This document shows, piece after piece, positions 24,320-38,229 of a DNA stretch of 64,000 nt. Source of the DNA: Glebionis coronaria (Eukaryota; Streptophyta; Magnoliopsida; Asterales; Asteraceae). Below the pieces are notes generated by a model. The model did not search any database. It had not been told where the DNA came from and worked only from the letters and a program-made list of their open reading frames with translations. Location of the stretch: NCBI GenBank assembly GCA_025667525.1, contig CM046882.1:522438618-522502617 (forward strand), written 5' to 3'. The first letter of the stretch is position 1; each line of letters opens with the position of its first letter. Both the position numbers and the translations under genes were made by a program.

Positions 24320-24748
24320 ATGGCAAACTCATCAGCTAACCAACCCATCTCTGGTCGAGTTGTCAATGAGATGATGACACTGAGTGGTGAATCAGACATT
24401 CACAAGTGCATGAAATTCTTTTTCTTGCAGCAAGTGACTGAAGAAAGAACTTTTGCTAACACCCTTCGTGATCAAGTTTCAGTTATAATGGCTGGCATAA
24501 CAAAATTGGACCAAATGATTGCTGAGTTGGAAAATGTTACTGATGTGGTTTTAGTTTACGACCCTTTGGATTGTTTGAAGGAATCAAGAACCACTGAGAA
24601 TGAGAAGCTTGATTCTTTGAACAGGTTGATACAGGAAATTGAGTATGGGATCCGCCAAAAAGATGGTCATGCCTGTATGATGGATTTGTGTATTGATGCT
24701 GATTTTGATGTTGAAGAAAATGACAATGATGATGAAGAAGGTAACTGA
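24320..24748 (+). CDS. Small helical (coiled-coil) protein of the MULE, left copy
   Basis: Single exon, 142 codons, ending in an acidic tail (VEENDNDDEEGN). The body is predicted almost wholly helical, with heptad-like LRDQVSVIMAGITKLDQMIAELENV and a second LNRLIQEIEYGI helix. I know no named family. The pattern resembles two other genes in the window, 31656-31997 (minus, same MULE) and 58721-59074 (plus, outside it): a short TATA-proximal leader, a starting ATG with an unstructured N-terminus, then two or three amphipathic helices. This suggests an accessory protein family of Ulp1-bearing MULEs. The reading frame is intact. Confidence 0.65.
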   Translation: MANSSANQPISGRVVNEMMTLSGESDIHKCMKFFFLQQVTEERTFANTLRDQVSVIMAGITKLDQMIAELENVTDVVLVYDPLDCLKESRTTENEKLDSLNRLIQEIEYGIRQKDGHACMMDLCIDADFDVEENDNDDEEGN

Positions 24749-25016
24749 AAGACCAGTGCAGTGTAGTAAGATGTATTCAGTATGGTAATCCTACTTGTGC
24801 CTATCTTCCTAGTAGTTGATGTAATGTGATGCTGGAAATTTCCTTATACTAAATAAATTCCAGCAAGTATGTTTTATATGTTTTTAATGAAATCTTTGAT
24901 CCGTATCGCACAATAATATTTCAGTATATTACAAAACATGAAATACATGGTTCATAGATCATATAACAGATCTTAAAATACAAAGACATTTTAAAGCATG
25001 AAAAGTGAACAATGCA

Positions 25017-25292
25017 TTACATAAAATAAGTAATTAAGAAGAACAACCAGCTACAAATTAGCCATATCTTCAGTCTTCGATTGGAAGCAGTAAGCAAGTT
25101 GATTGTCTGCTGTAGTTGATTTCTGCCTCTAAGTAGCCCAGGGATAATGATTCTGGCTCGAAGACACATGGGTGGATCAACCCATGAAAAGAAGTCACAG
25201 ACAGAAGTTAAACAACAACGAAACCTACGTCCAGGGTTAGCATTGGTCCAAGAAGTCCTAACTGTGGTAGGATTTCCACAGAAGCAACTCAT
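25017..25292 (-). CDS. GRF-type zinc finger protein with C-terminal membrane segment
   Basis: 91 codons on the minus strand, starting MSCFCGNPTTVRTSWTN. The Cys-x-Cys-Gly start, NPGRRFRCC and CDFFSWVDPPMC make a complete GRF zinc finger (residues ~3-45), a single-strand nucleic-acid-binding module in other proteins. A Leu/Gln-rich helix follows, and the last ~17 residues (IWLICSWLFFLITYF) are strongly hydrophobic, a likely tail-anchor. Small GRF-plus-transmembrane ORFs are common in plant genomes without assigned function. It is antisense to its neighbours, between the helical-protein gene and the transposase. Intact. Confidence 0.8.
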   Translation of the reverse strand: MSCFCGNPTTVRTSWTNANPGRRFRCCLTSVCDFFSWVDPPMCLRARIIIPGLLRGRNQLQQTINLLTASNRRLKIWLICSWLFFLITYFM

Positions 25293-25462
25293 TAAGATAT
25301 CTCTCGTAAGTAATCAAGCAAGTAATGTGTCTAGGACCACACCCATAACCAATTTTTATACTACTTTTATGAAATTAAAAAACAATATACTTGTACTTTC
25401 TATCCAACTACTAATAGTACATTCACATTAATGAAATGTACCTTCGAGAATTTTTATTTTAT

Positions 25463-25469
25463 GCGACTT
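25463..25469 (+). promoter_or_regulatory. GCGACTT motif upstream of the transposase
   Basis: GCGACTT 86 bp before the transposase ATG at 25555; identical to the terminal repeats of the element. A possible transposase-binding site acting on its own promoter, by analogy only. Confidence 0.35.
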
Positions 25470-25554
25470 GCATTAAATTATGACTAGTGTTCCCATCCAA
25501 GCCTTGTACATATTTAAGCCTTGTACATCAAAGTTTAATCTAATACAACCAACT

Positions 25555-28217
<2,663 letters not shown>

Positions 28218-28326
28218 ATGTTATGAGTGTGTCCATGCAATGTTTGGCAACCGTTCCCTTATTTCATTGTACTACGCATTTATATTTGTTAATTCTTCTT
28301 CATTTCTTATAGGTTACATGGTATGT

Positions 28327-31300
28327 TTAAACAATAACCTTATGCCTAAAATAAAAGTTGGCTAATTGTTCACGATAACACAACGCAGTCTGTATAGGAT
28401 CATCAACTAGCAACGGTAAGCCATGTGATAAACGGTACAAGAAAATACATACCCACACTCCGCAATCGCCATAGAGTCCTCCCTGCTTAGGAACGTCCTG
28501 GGCAATTGTAAACGTTATCTGGTATGTTGTATGGTCAATTCCCTTAGCTGCAAATAAGTCTTCATCGGCTAGAATTGTTGGTAAGCGTACCTACAAAAAT
28601 ATTGTATTCTTACTTAGTGTTAAAAAAAAATATCATCATGCAAACGAGAACACAAAATTATTTAAATATTATTTAACCTTTAAGCATTCCTTTGTCCTTA
28701 GATACCAATCGCAGTAGTCAAATTTGTTATTGTCGCCAGTATCGTAGAAGGTTACTAAACCAGATGGAATATCAAACTCCGCCAGGAACCAGTGTGTTCC
28801 AGGTTGGTTAATAGGTATAAAAACCCTATCAACCTCTGACCATGGCTTAATATATTGTTGCCCATTCACGTACCATAGAGGCATTCCATTTTGAAGTAGC
28901 AGCTGCACAAAGTAAGGGCTAACCATGGCCCAATTTGCGTCATGTTCTCGCACGTGCCACATGTAATCCACCCAAAGCTCAATATGCTTATACCGGAAAA
29001 TTGGATTACATTAATACAAGTTAGATTGAAAATTAATGAATAAATTAAACCCCAAAGTATAACTAGTTAAATAGTTTCCGTTAGTTACCTCATCCATTAG
29101 ATAACCTTGTCTAGGAAGATCCAAACAGACTAAAGATTCCCAGAAACGTCTATCAACAGTTACTTCATTAGACCAAGGAAATTTTGAACGCAAACGCCCA
29201 GGCCGTCCAAGATAAAGGTCCAATTCATCGCTTATTGAAATTCTGTGTATGGCATTGTGGCTACGTGAAAGATTCTATAATAATGGAAAATAAAATAAGT
29301 TAGGGAATACATCAATAACTAGAAACCAACAATGGGCACAGAACAAGGTATGTGAAATACCTCAATCCAAGGTCCGACATCTTGTAATCCGTTAGCCATG
29401 TCTAAATCAACGACACCCGATACATCACTGATTTTTTGAAATTTCTGTGATACTGTTGCCCAATCACAATTGCGGTCTGGTAATAATTGTGACCTTTTTT
29501 GAGGACGGCATTCGGCAAAAGCTTTTTTCATATTATTAGAATTTCTTAATATGTGCCGCCTACTCTTAACATTCATCTCCCATTTTTTCATAACCTCCCG
29601 TGACCTCTCTTCTGCGAGCAAAAGCTGTTTCTTCCTTTCCTTTTTAATTTTCTGCTCATGAGCATACTGTCGTTCCTCCTCTACCAGCTTCCTTTCCTCC
29701 TCTGAAATGCGAACCATTAATTCCTCTTCAATGAAATATTCCTGTGATTAACAATGGTAAAATAGGTAATCGTGTATATTTGCGTGTAATAATATATATC
29801 ATTAGGTTATCAATGAATAAAATTGTACCACGTCAGTTTCTTCTTCAATCCCGTGATCTGCCGACATCGACACGCAATCATCATTGGCGCATTGGAGCAA
29901 CTGACTATAAATGTTATTAAGAACTGCGCACAAATCTTGGTTTTGTGATTTGAACTTTTCACTAAATGACAATGAAGGAGATACTCCATTCTTCGTAAAA
30001 CCAAGTACCTATGTTAATTTTACCAGTACGAAAACATATTAAACGTCTGCAAATATTTAAATGTCATGTTGGTAACAAAGAAGAAAAACCTACCAGTATG
30101 ATAACCTCAAGTTTGTATATGCGATTATTCAACTCTTTTATAAGACAGTCCTTTATACGGCTTTCCTTTGATCTAGGAATATTGACATCAGAAATAGTGA
30201 TCCTCTCACATACACTATTGCGTTTACGGCTTGCAGCAAGCTTTTGGAAATACGCATCGTACGCATCTGCTTTTCTTTCTGGAACCTTAGGTATGTATGA
30301 TTTCAGATACTCACAGGTACTTGAGAACCATTCCGTTTTGTACTCAGTTGATGTAGGACTTAGCTCTTTGATAACCTTTGTATCCTGAAACCATATGTAT
30401 AGTTTAATACCCAGAAAAATTGTGATCCCTTAAAACTTGACTATACAAAATAAATATTACCTTCCCAAATAAAGTCAAAAAATCTGATCTTTTCAAAATC
30501 TTTTTTTTAGACCACGCAATTCCTCTGGGTGTAATGTCCGAGACTTTGTTCCACCAGTTTACACTATGCAGGAATGACTCCATAATCCAGACCTAAAAAG
30601 GTTTATTTAATTTTTAACAAAATAATAATAAAAACAAATAAACACATGATTTGAAAATTGTGAACAAAATCATACCTGAAATGACCATACAAAACCAGAC
30701 AGTGTGTAACTTGGCACATAATTACGAGACTTAAGCAACCCTTGAATGTGCTCATCCTTGTGACGGGCCACAACATTGACTAACTCTTTATACAACGTAT
30801 CCCATATATGCTCGCCCCAAGGAAAAGAATTCCATGCTTCCAAATTCTCAATTAACTTAAATAATATGTCATCAAGTTCATTGGCCAACAAGCGACCCAT
30901 AAATATTACTTCCAACATAAACAAAAGACATAACCTAACCGCGTCTACGTCACTAAGTTTAGAAAAAAACTCCTCATCCTCAACAACACCTATTAAATCT
31001 AAATTAGTTATCGGTAAACCAACTTTATGCGGGAATACCCGGTTTCTGAATGTCATATCACAGTCGGTATATGCGCTAAGAGTTTCATGTCCAAACCTGA
31101 AACCAGTTATGATGCTAAACTCTTTGCGTCCAAAATGTAGTGTCGAACCGTGGATATTATATAATAACGGCATATCATAATGCGAATCGCTAACAGTACA
31201 CTGTTTCTGTAGGATAAAATCTAGCATATGAACCTCCTGATTAAAATACACAAAGTCTATCCACGACCCAAAACAGGTGGTGCTAAACAGTTTCCTCCGC

Positions 31301-31374
31301 TTTACATCCAATGAGTTTTTAATAAACTTAAAGTACTTCAATTTACTTCTTATATACACTTTGGCTTCATACTC
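28327..31374 (-). CDS. DUF1985-Ulp1 cysteine-protease gene of the MULE, right copy, open
   Basis: Eight exons on the minus strand: 31374-30676, 30592-30461, 30384-30094, 30008-29832, 29741-29361, 29274-29089, 28986-28678 and 28590-28327. All have GT-AG introns in phase 0, and the 813 codons contain no stop before TAA at 28329-28327. DUF1985: FSTTCFGSWIDF, LHFGRKEFSIITGFRFG, DAVRLCLLFMLEVIFMGR. Exon 2 is 132 bp, as in the left copy. The middle has a Glu/Lys-rich coiled coil (EEERKLVEEERQYAHEQ). Ulp1 catalytic His in GTHWFLAEF, Asp in TFYDTGD and Cys in GDCGVWVC. The first coding exon is uncertain; ATG at 32800-32798 with five codons (32800-32786) would splice in phase. SUMO-protease fold; substrate unknown. 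Confidence 0.88.
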
Positions 31375-31655
31375 CTAAAATAAAACAAAACACCGATAAA
31401 TATGTCTGACTAAATAATATAGATTTATCACAAGGAAAGGAAAGATACATAACGGAAATTTTTCATTAATAGATAGCATGGAATCATACAATGGAACGGA
31501 AGCAAATACATTCATTCATAAACAGAAAGGCCTAAATATATTGGCCTACATTCATACTTAACATATATTGGCCTACATAGTCTAACACACGGTAAACTTA
31601 AGGAAACATGACAGAAGATTTGTGAGAGAGCACATGGTTGATATAGGAAAACAAG

Positions 31656-31997
31656 TCACTTGGGGCGAAGGGTGGCCATCATAGACATTCTTTTGAGAAC
31701 CTGGAGCTGAACATGGTTGATTGCACCCAACAAGGCACGGATCTTGCCAAGATCATTGTTGTTGATCTCCTTTAGCAACTTTGAACATTCATATGCTACA
31801 CTGCTATTAATGAAGCAGTCTAGTTCTGATATTAAGCCACAACGCTCGTTCACTCGAGCACCCAACATTTCGGCTAGGTGATTAAACTCATGGGCTATCA
31901 AATGATCTTTGTTATTTTCAGATTCCAATAGAACAAGCATCATGTGTCTGATGTCATTGGAGTTTGCAAGGATGGAAAGCTCATGTAGGGTAGACAT
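31656..31997 (-). CDS. Small helical protein of the MULE, right copy
   Basis: Single exon of 113 codons on the minus strand (MSTLHELSILANSND...). Almost entirely helical, ending basic (MMATLRPK). It is placed symmetrically to the gene at 24320, next to an Ulp1 gene. If the Ulp1 gene begins at 32800, this gene lies in its first intron on the same strand. It has its own TATA box. Intact. No named family recognised; sequence identity to the left copy is low and the link rests on size, helix pattern and context. Confidence 0.6.
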   Translation of the reverse strand: MSTLHELSILANSNDIRHMMLVLLESENNKDHLIAHEFNHLAEMLGARVNERCGLISELDCFINSSVAYECSKLLKEINNNDLGKIRALLGAINHVQLQVLKRMSMMATLRPK

Positions 31998-32059
31998 TTT
32001 TTTTCAGGTTAGGGTTTGATAGTATATGAGTGTATGAGTCCTAGTAAGGCCATAACCAT

Positions 32060-32070
32060 CCTTTTTATAG
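32060..32070 (-). promoter_or_regulatory. TATA box of the right helical-protein gene
   Basis: The minus strand reads CTATAAAAAGG about 65-70 bp before the ATG at 31997. Confidence 0.6.
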
Positions 32071-32132
32071 ATGCATGTTCAACTAGTTGTCAAAAGGAAT
32101 ATATTAAATGCTTGGCAAGACTACACCAGGCT

Positions 32133-32455
32133 TTTTGGCAAGTAATATATGGCAGACAACTTCCAAATTACTATTTTTTGCCAATTTTGTAACAAAATGC
32201 CATTCTAAAACAAACTATATATTTTTAAGGTTCCCAATAAAGGAAATTTAGTATGCCTATTCAATATCAATCTAAATCTATTTTGGCAAGTAATATATGG
32301 CAGACAACTTCAAATTACTATTTTTTGCCAATTTTGTAACAAAATGCCATTCTAAAACAAACTATATATTTTTAAGGTTCCCAATAAAGGAAAATTAGTA
32401 TGCCTATTCAATATCAATCTAAATCTATTTTTTCCCAATTTTGTAACAAAAGGAA
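32133..32455. repeat. 148-bp tandem duplication (2.2 copies)
   Basis: TTTTGGCAAGTAATATATGG begins units at 32133 and 32281; the two units are nearly identical, and a partial third (about 27 bp) follows at 32429. Located between the right helical-protein gene and the right TIR. Confidence 0.92.
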
Positions 32456-33000
32456 AATTAGTTCTTATACAGTACACATAAAAAAAATTTAAATAATCAC
32501 ACTTCTAATTTATATAATGTTAAAATTACATTGTCTCTAATTAATACAAGTTGGTAACAACAATAAATTGATTGCAGTGAAAGTCGCATAAGTCTATAAA
32601 GCAAGATGGTGGTTTAACGTTATGTCACCATTAAATTACAAATCAGATAGTACAATGGATTCAATACCAATATATATGCTTCAAAGATCATAAATCATAT
32701 TTTAAACAACAATAATCTAATCAATTTTAAATTTATCTAAAATTAAAGAATATTAAGAGAAGAAAACTGTTGAATTACTACTAACCTGTGCCCACGACAT
32801 TGTTGGATTGAACGACGATAAAGACGGATTAACAATATGAATGATCTAAAAAAATGAATTTTTCGATGGATTAACTGTTGAATTTGTCGTTGGTAATTTC
32901 TGGGTAACAGTTATGAATGGGGTCGATGGATTCTAGGAGATGGATAGGTGATGTATTCTAGATCTGCATGGGCTATAATGAAAATGGGCTGGGGTATTAG

Positions 33001-33098
33001 CCAAATGTACAAGTCAATATTGTAAATGTACAACTTACTAATCCATTAGCCAAATGTACAAGTCAATATTGTAAATGTACAACTTACTAATCCATTTA
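33001..33098. repeat. 49-bp tandem duplication
   Basis: Two identical 49-bp units beginning CCAAATGTACAAGTCAATAT at 33001 and 33050, just inside the right TIR region. Confidence 0.95.
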
Positions 33099-33174
33099 TT
33101 TTTATATTTGTTAAAAATAAATACTATAAAAAAATTATTAATTTATAAATATTATAAACTTTTATATTTAATTA

Positions 33175-33594
33175 TAAAAGTACAAGTCGCTTAAATTGTA
33201 CACTTACACATTCTTACACAATAGTGACAAGTCGCTTAAAGAGTACAATGACACATTCTTACACCAAAAGCAGAAGTCGCATAAGTTTAATTAAAGTAGC
33301 ATAATATTTTTAATATTTAAAATATAATAAAAATATGTTATAAAAATAATATAATAAAAAAGTTGCATAATAAAATATTCTGAGTCGCATAAAAAGGTAC
33401 CTTACACAATTGTACTTGTTTCTTACACAAATAGTACTTTTTTTTGAAAAAAACACAAGTCGCTTAGGTAGCATATGGTAGCATGGGTTGCATAGTGTAG
33501 CATAAGTCGCATCGGTCTATTTTGGGAAAATGTCAAAAACAAGGGTTATTTTGGCAAAGAGATTTAATTACAAGTCTATTTGGGTAATTATCCC
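33175..33594 (-). repeat. Right terminal inverted repeat region of the MULE
   Basis: Imperfect inverted counterpart of 6522-6905. AAGTCGC at 33184, 33229, 33274, 33457 and 33504, with a GAGTCGC variant near 33382. Ends at the 9-bp TSD. Confidence 0.8.
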
Positions 33595-33978
33595 TAATAG
33601 AAAAGGTAACTAAATAAAGTAAATAAACTAATTATTTAACTAATATTAATAATAAACTGTCAGATTGTATCACCTTACTAAAACACAATGAATATAAAAG
33701 TAAGAAAAAGAAATCTACAACTTTTACTTACTTTTTTTCCAGCTAAAAAAAGAGTTATTAAATGTTTTACATTTTTGTTTACTCTTTTTGAATATGAATA
33801 AATATTTAGTGCTCCCCTCTGTTACTTACTTTTTTTCTTAAGAGTAGGAGTTGATAAAAATAACTTTTGACGACTCTTTTTAGTAGAAATTGATATAAAA
33901 TACTTTTAGCGCGCTCTCATTGCTTACTCTAATCACATTTAATTTAGTAAGAAAATGTCATAAAATTTTGTAGTGATA

Positions 33979-35456
33979 AGGATCATATATGATGGGTGTG
34001 GTTTGTTGCAAGTTGGAGAATGAATACATGCGAAGCAATTAGAGCCTTAAGTTTATATCATTAAATTAGCAAAAAAAGAAGCAGAGTGCTTGGTAGTGGT
34101 CACCATGTTAGAACAAATTAGACCTTTTTGGTGTGCCGTGTTGTGTCTTGGTGGTAAAAAGTGAGTATTGGATCTGATTTTTAAGCGTAACCGTGAATTC
34201 TGAATCTGTAGCCAAATAACACATTAAGTTTGTGCGAAACGTTAATGTATTTTTTTGGCATACTTTTTGTCATTGTTAATAAGCTTAGAATGTTCTGGTA
34301 TCTTCATCAGCTTTAGAGTTTAGACAAAGAGGGGCAAACTAACTTAACTTAAAATAAAGACTAACAAAACTTATAATATGTGAGATTTGTGAATTTCCAG
34401 CTTTTGAGGCTTCTTTTGCCTTTTATTATGCATTCCCGCAGTTCGTGTATGTATGAGTCAGCTGATCGATACATTATTCCTCATTAAATAGCTTTTTTAT
34501 ATTCCGTTAGCTACGCCTTGGATTGAACTCTCAATAATTTTCTTAAGTTGATGTTGCCTAAATAACTACTAATTTCTTATTATTTTCTTTTTGCATAATA
34601 ATATGACAGAGACACTACTTTCTTGTTCTGGCAGTATATATACCTTGATACTAGTTTGTTCACATGACAAATTTCGAGTTGTGCAACTGGAGTCACGTAC
34701 TCGGTCAAGTAAGTATTTCTACATTGCTACAACTAAAAATCTGCCCATTGTATCAGTATGGTATGTAGTGTAATAACCAAAAATTGGCTTGCACTGTTTT
34801 AGCTCACTAGAGAGACACTAATGAGCAAACTACTACTTTAGCAATCTTATGTTAAGCGTTCAAGCATGGAAAAAGTTTTAGAAGATAATTCTAACTAGGC
34901 TCATGAATGGACCCCTACCTTTGAAGAATTGCTTTTAAAGTTTAGGTGCTAAATTATTTAACTTTTTAGTCTCCATAAGGAATAAGTCTTCCATAAAAAA
35001 GTTAGGAAAGTTGAAATACCGTTCTTGATTTGAGAAAGTTTATATGGTTCAATTGAGCATCATAAGCCGAGTTGGTTTACCTGTTGCACACGTGATTCTT
35101 ATCTTGGGAAGCTAGTCTATCCCTCGTATCATGTTCAATAAGTTATTATCGTTTATTCTATTTAAGTTCATTAACAGCTCAAGCTGACATTATGTCAACA
35201 ATCACTATAACCTTTTAAGTGAAGATAGATATTCTGTCTTTCAAAATTAGCAGGCCCAACTATTTAAAGAATGTAATGTTATAATACCTTGTTTTATGTT
35301 GATCGATTCAAAGACAAAATGTTATATCATTATTACCAACAGGAACCCATACAATAGAAATACAACAAAATAATGGCAATCAACACAAGTTAATGGTGTG
35401 TACATGATATTAGGACATTATGGTAGTCCGGTATAATTTTAGCGTATATATGAGAA
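33979..35456. other. Duplicated spacer between germin-like copies B1 and A2
   Basis: No gene. Clearly the same spacer as 38230-39661 and as 44955-45736 plus 51615-52173. Shared landmarks include GGTAGTG(A)T(C/T)ACCATG, AATGTTCT(A/G)G-like words and a GTCACTAGGCCAA-type stretch near 34690. It contains the upstream sequence of copy B1 (to the left) and the 3' flank of copy A2. Confidence 0.7.
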
Positions 35457-36086
35457 TTAGCCAGTTCCACCAAGAACAGTCTTGAGCTTCCTCACAGTTG
35501 CATTATCAAGGAAAGTAGTTTTCTCCACCAATGTAGACGGCAAGTCATTTGCAAACAACGCAAAATCAGTTATTTGTAGACCAGGTGACGCGCTACTAAA
35601 GCTTGCAAATGCAACAGCTGGGACTCCACCAGCATTCAATTGAAAATGCAATAACCCTTGCGGGAATACCATGATATCACCCTTCTTCAATGTCTTGAGA
35701 TAAACCTTGTTAGCCGAGGAAATAAAACCGGCTTTAATAACACCTTGTGTCACCAAAAGTATCTCTGAGCCACCCGGATGTGTGTGCATTGGGATCACGC
35801 CATTAGGGGCTAGGTCCAGCCGTGCAATGGAGATCCCGAGCCCATTAACTCCTGGAAGTTGAGCAGCAAATGCTGGAGTCACAGCTGCTTTGATGATGTT
35901 TGATGTGTTTGCTGCAAAGCTTAGGCTACTAGACACAAAGTCATCAACTGTGACATTGGCGGGCGGCTTGCAAGAATAGCCCGCTGGGTTTTCAGGAATT
36001 CGTAGGTCAGCGACACAAAAGTCCTGGACAGCCGCATGAGCGGTGAAGGTAAAGAGAAAGGAAATGATTAAGGGAATTTGAATCAT
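35457..36086 (-). CDS. Germin-like protein, ABP19/ABP20 type (copy A2)
   Basis: 209 residues, single exon, from ATG 36086-36084; an in-frame GTG two codons upstream is not taken as start because the equivalent codon is conserved only as leader in most copies. Signal peptide 1-18 (cleavage after AHA), Cys24/Cys39 disulfide pair, N-glycosylation sites NVT (44) and NTS (60). Germin box with H101, H103 and E108 (HTHPGGSE) plus H147 in [11 protein letters not shown] makes the cupin metal site; KGD at 135-137. Secreted apoplastic hexamer in this family; members have been linked to SOD-like activity or auxin binding, which sequence alone cannot decide. TATA at 36168-36176. Confidence 0.95.
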   Translation of the reverse strand: MIQIPLIISFLFTFTAHAAVQDFCVADLRIPENPAGYSCKPPANVTVDDFVSSSLSFAANTSNIIKAAVTPAFAAQLPGVNGLGISIARLDLAPNGVIPMHTHPGGSEILLVTQGVIKAGFISSANKVYLKTLKKGDIMVFPQGLLHFQLNAGGVPAVAFASFSSASPGLQITDFALFANDLPSTLVEKTTFLDNATVRKLKTVLGGTG

Positions 36087-36167
36087 TCTCACTATATGGG
36101 GTGAATGAGCTCAAGACTATTAGTAGATGTGTATTGTGGGATATTGAGGTTGTGTTGTTAGTGTAGG

Positions 36168-36176
36168 TATATATAA
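36168..36176 (-). promoter_or_regulatory. TATA box of germin-like copy A2
   Basis: TTATATATA on the minus strand about 85 bp before the ATG; the same position and context as in copy A4 (near 40370-40380). Confidence 0.6.
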
Positions 36177-36199
36177 TGTATTAGGGAGAGTATGATTTC

Positions 36200-37495
36200 C
36201 TACAAGTTGGAGAAGAGAGCCATGCAAAGTAATTACAGCCTTAAGTTCAAATCATTTTTAAAAGAAAACTGCTTGATAGTGATCACCATGTTCCTATAAC
36301 AGAACAGATTACACCTTTTTGGTCATGTGAGTTAATGGAGAAAAGTGAGTACTGGATTTGATTTTCAATGCTTGGTAACTCATTATTATATTTTTCAATA
36401 ACCACATTTGCAGCCACATAATGCATAAATTTCTTTTAAACACTAAAGAATATTTTCTGGATAGATACCTTTGTATCATCATTAATAATCTTACGAAATT
36501 TCAGTCGATTGGAAAAGAGAGGCAAACACATACTACAATGTGATTGATGAACATTCCCAATTTCATGAAATCTGAATAAAGTTGAGATAAATTTATATAA
36601 AAACCTCATATGATGGATTTTACGCCTTATGAGATCTCTTTGTAAGTTGTTTGCCAGTCGACTCAAAAGTTCTTTGTAAGCCCCATATGTTAGCTGGTGT
36701 TCTCTCATGTCTTTTACGCATATCCCTGGTTCATCTACGAGTCAGCTGATCAATACATTATATTGCTGCACATTGATTATTTTTTTTTCCTAGTTGATGC
36801 ATTTTGCCCAATTTGAATATCAGTTCAAATTAATATTAATAGGATAGAGACACTACTTTCTTTTTTTTTGCAAGATACCTCTAAACTACAAATATGCCAA
36901 GTAAGTATTTCAACGTCTCCCATTGTATAAATATGGTAGTTTAAAACTCTGCACGCACTATTTTGAATCATGAATAGGCCACGGCCTTTGAAATTTTTCA
37001 TATGAATTTTAATTCTTGTATTAACTAATTCTATAATCTCTCGAACGAATAGCTCTGTAGACGATCCTATGGTTCAACTGAGCAGCAAAAGCTGAGTTTG
37101 TTTAACTTGGGGAGCTATTCTGTATCTCTCGTATATAAACCACTATCCAGCTTGTTCATTATTGATTTTTATTCAATCTCAAATTATTTAGAGTTTAATT
37201 CCTGCTTATGTTCTTGCCTGTTTCTATGTCGATCTTGTAAGTTGACATTATGTCAACTTTCATTATAACCGTATATATAGATATGGATACAATGCTTACT
37301 AAGTTAGCAGGCCAAGCTATATAAGGAATCTAGTACTGTATTATAATTTGTTTTGTTCTGAAAAACAATATCATATCATAACAAACTGGAACCGAGAATA
37401 TGGCAATACAAAACAATGATAAACAACACAGTATAATAGTGTGCACATGAAATTAGGACATAATATTGCTGTCCTGAATGACGCTATACATGAGA
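36200..37495. other. Duplicated spacer between copies A2 and B3
   Basis: No gene. Homologous to 40400-41315 plus 43926-44247; the latter pair is the same spacer split by a gypsy element. CTTGGGGAGCTATTCTGTAT at 37108-37127 is the intact form of the gypsy target site. Confidence 0.7.
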
Positions 37496-38125
37496 TTAGC
37501 CGGTTCCACCACGAACAGACTTAAGCTTCCTCACAGAGGCATGATCAAGGAAAGTAGTCTTCTCCACTAATGATGATGGTAAGTCATTTGCAAACAATGC
37601 AAAATCAGTAATCTGTAGACCGGGTGACGAGCTGCTAAAGCTTGCAAATGCAACCGCTGGAACTCCACCAGCATTCAATTGGAAATGCAACAACCCTTTT
37701 GGGAATACCATGATATCACCCTTCTTTAATGTCTTAATGTAAACAGTATTAGCCGAAGAAATAAAACCAGCCTTAATAACCCCTTGTGTCACTAAAAGTA
37801 TCTCAGAACCACCTGGGTGTGTGTGCATTGGGATCACACCACCAGGGGCTAGGTCCAACCGTGCAATGGAGATCCCAAGTCCATTAACTCCTGGAAGTTG
37901 AGCAGCAAATGCTGGAGTAACAGCTGCTTTGATGATGTTGGATGTGTTTGCTGCAAAGTTTAGGCTACTAGACACAAAATCATCAACAGTGACATCGGCG
38001 GCTGACTTGCAAGAATAGCCCGCCGGGTTTTCTGGGCCTTTTAGGTCTGCAACGCAAAAATCTTGTACTGCTGCATGAGTGGAGATGGTGAAGAGAGATG
38101 AAATGATCAAGATAATGTGAAACAT
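37496..38125 (-). CDS. Germin-like protein, ABP19/ABP20 type (copy B3)
   Basis: 209 residues from ATG 38125-38123. Signal peptide ending ISTHA, then [21 protein letters not shown]. All four cupin metal ligands present (HTHPGGSE and GLLHFQLN). It differs from the A copies in SAADVT instead of the NVT glycosylation site, SANTVYI, and a C-terminus VRGGTG where others have VLGGTG. It is the only open gene of its dimer (B3-A4). TATA TATATATAA at 38218-38226. The promoter here keeps the uninterrupted sequence that in copy B1 received the MITE. Confidence 0.95.
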   Translation of the reverse strand: MFHIILIISSLFTISTHAAVQDFCVADLKGPENPAGYSCKSAADVTVDDFVSSSLNFAANTSNIIKAAVTPAFAAQLPGVNGLGISIARLDLAPGGVIPMHTHPGGSEILLVTQGVIKAGFISSANTVYIKTLKKGDIMVFPKGLLHFQLNAGGVPAVAFASFSSSSPGLQITDFALFANDLPSSLVEKTTFLDHASVRKLKSVRGGTG

Positions 38126-38217
38126 TTTCACAATGGATAGGACTTTATGATGTGATCTTAATTAGAAGTATTAGTAAATGTGTAGTGTGCGACATATTTT
38201 GAGATCATTTGAAATGT

Positions 38218-38226
38218 TATATATAA
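38218..38226 (-). promoter_or_regulatory. TATA box of germin-like copy B3
   Basis: TTATATATA about 93 bp before the ATG. The plus-strand context GTTATATATAAGGATCAT is the MITE empty site. Confidence 0.6.
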
Positions 38227-38229
38227 GGA

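Noticed and set aside
28327..31374. Host SUMO protease (ULP1/ESD4-type)
   Set aside because: DUF1985 fusion, location between MULE TIRs with a 9-bp TSD, and a paralog in the same element show it is transposon-borne.
34591..34773. 60-codon ORF in the spacer before copy A2
   Set aside because: The spacer is duplicated and its other copies do not keep this frame.
35457..36092. Upstream GTG as start of the germin-like proteins
   Set aside because: Plant starts at GTG are rare, and the ATG two codons later gives a normal signal peptide; used only for copy A6, where that codon is ATG.
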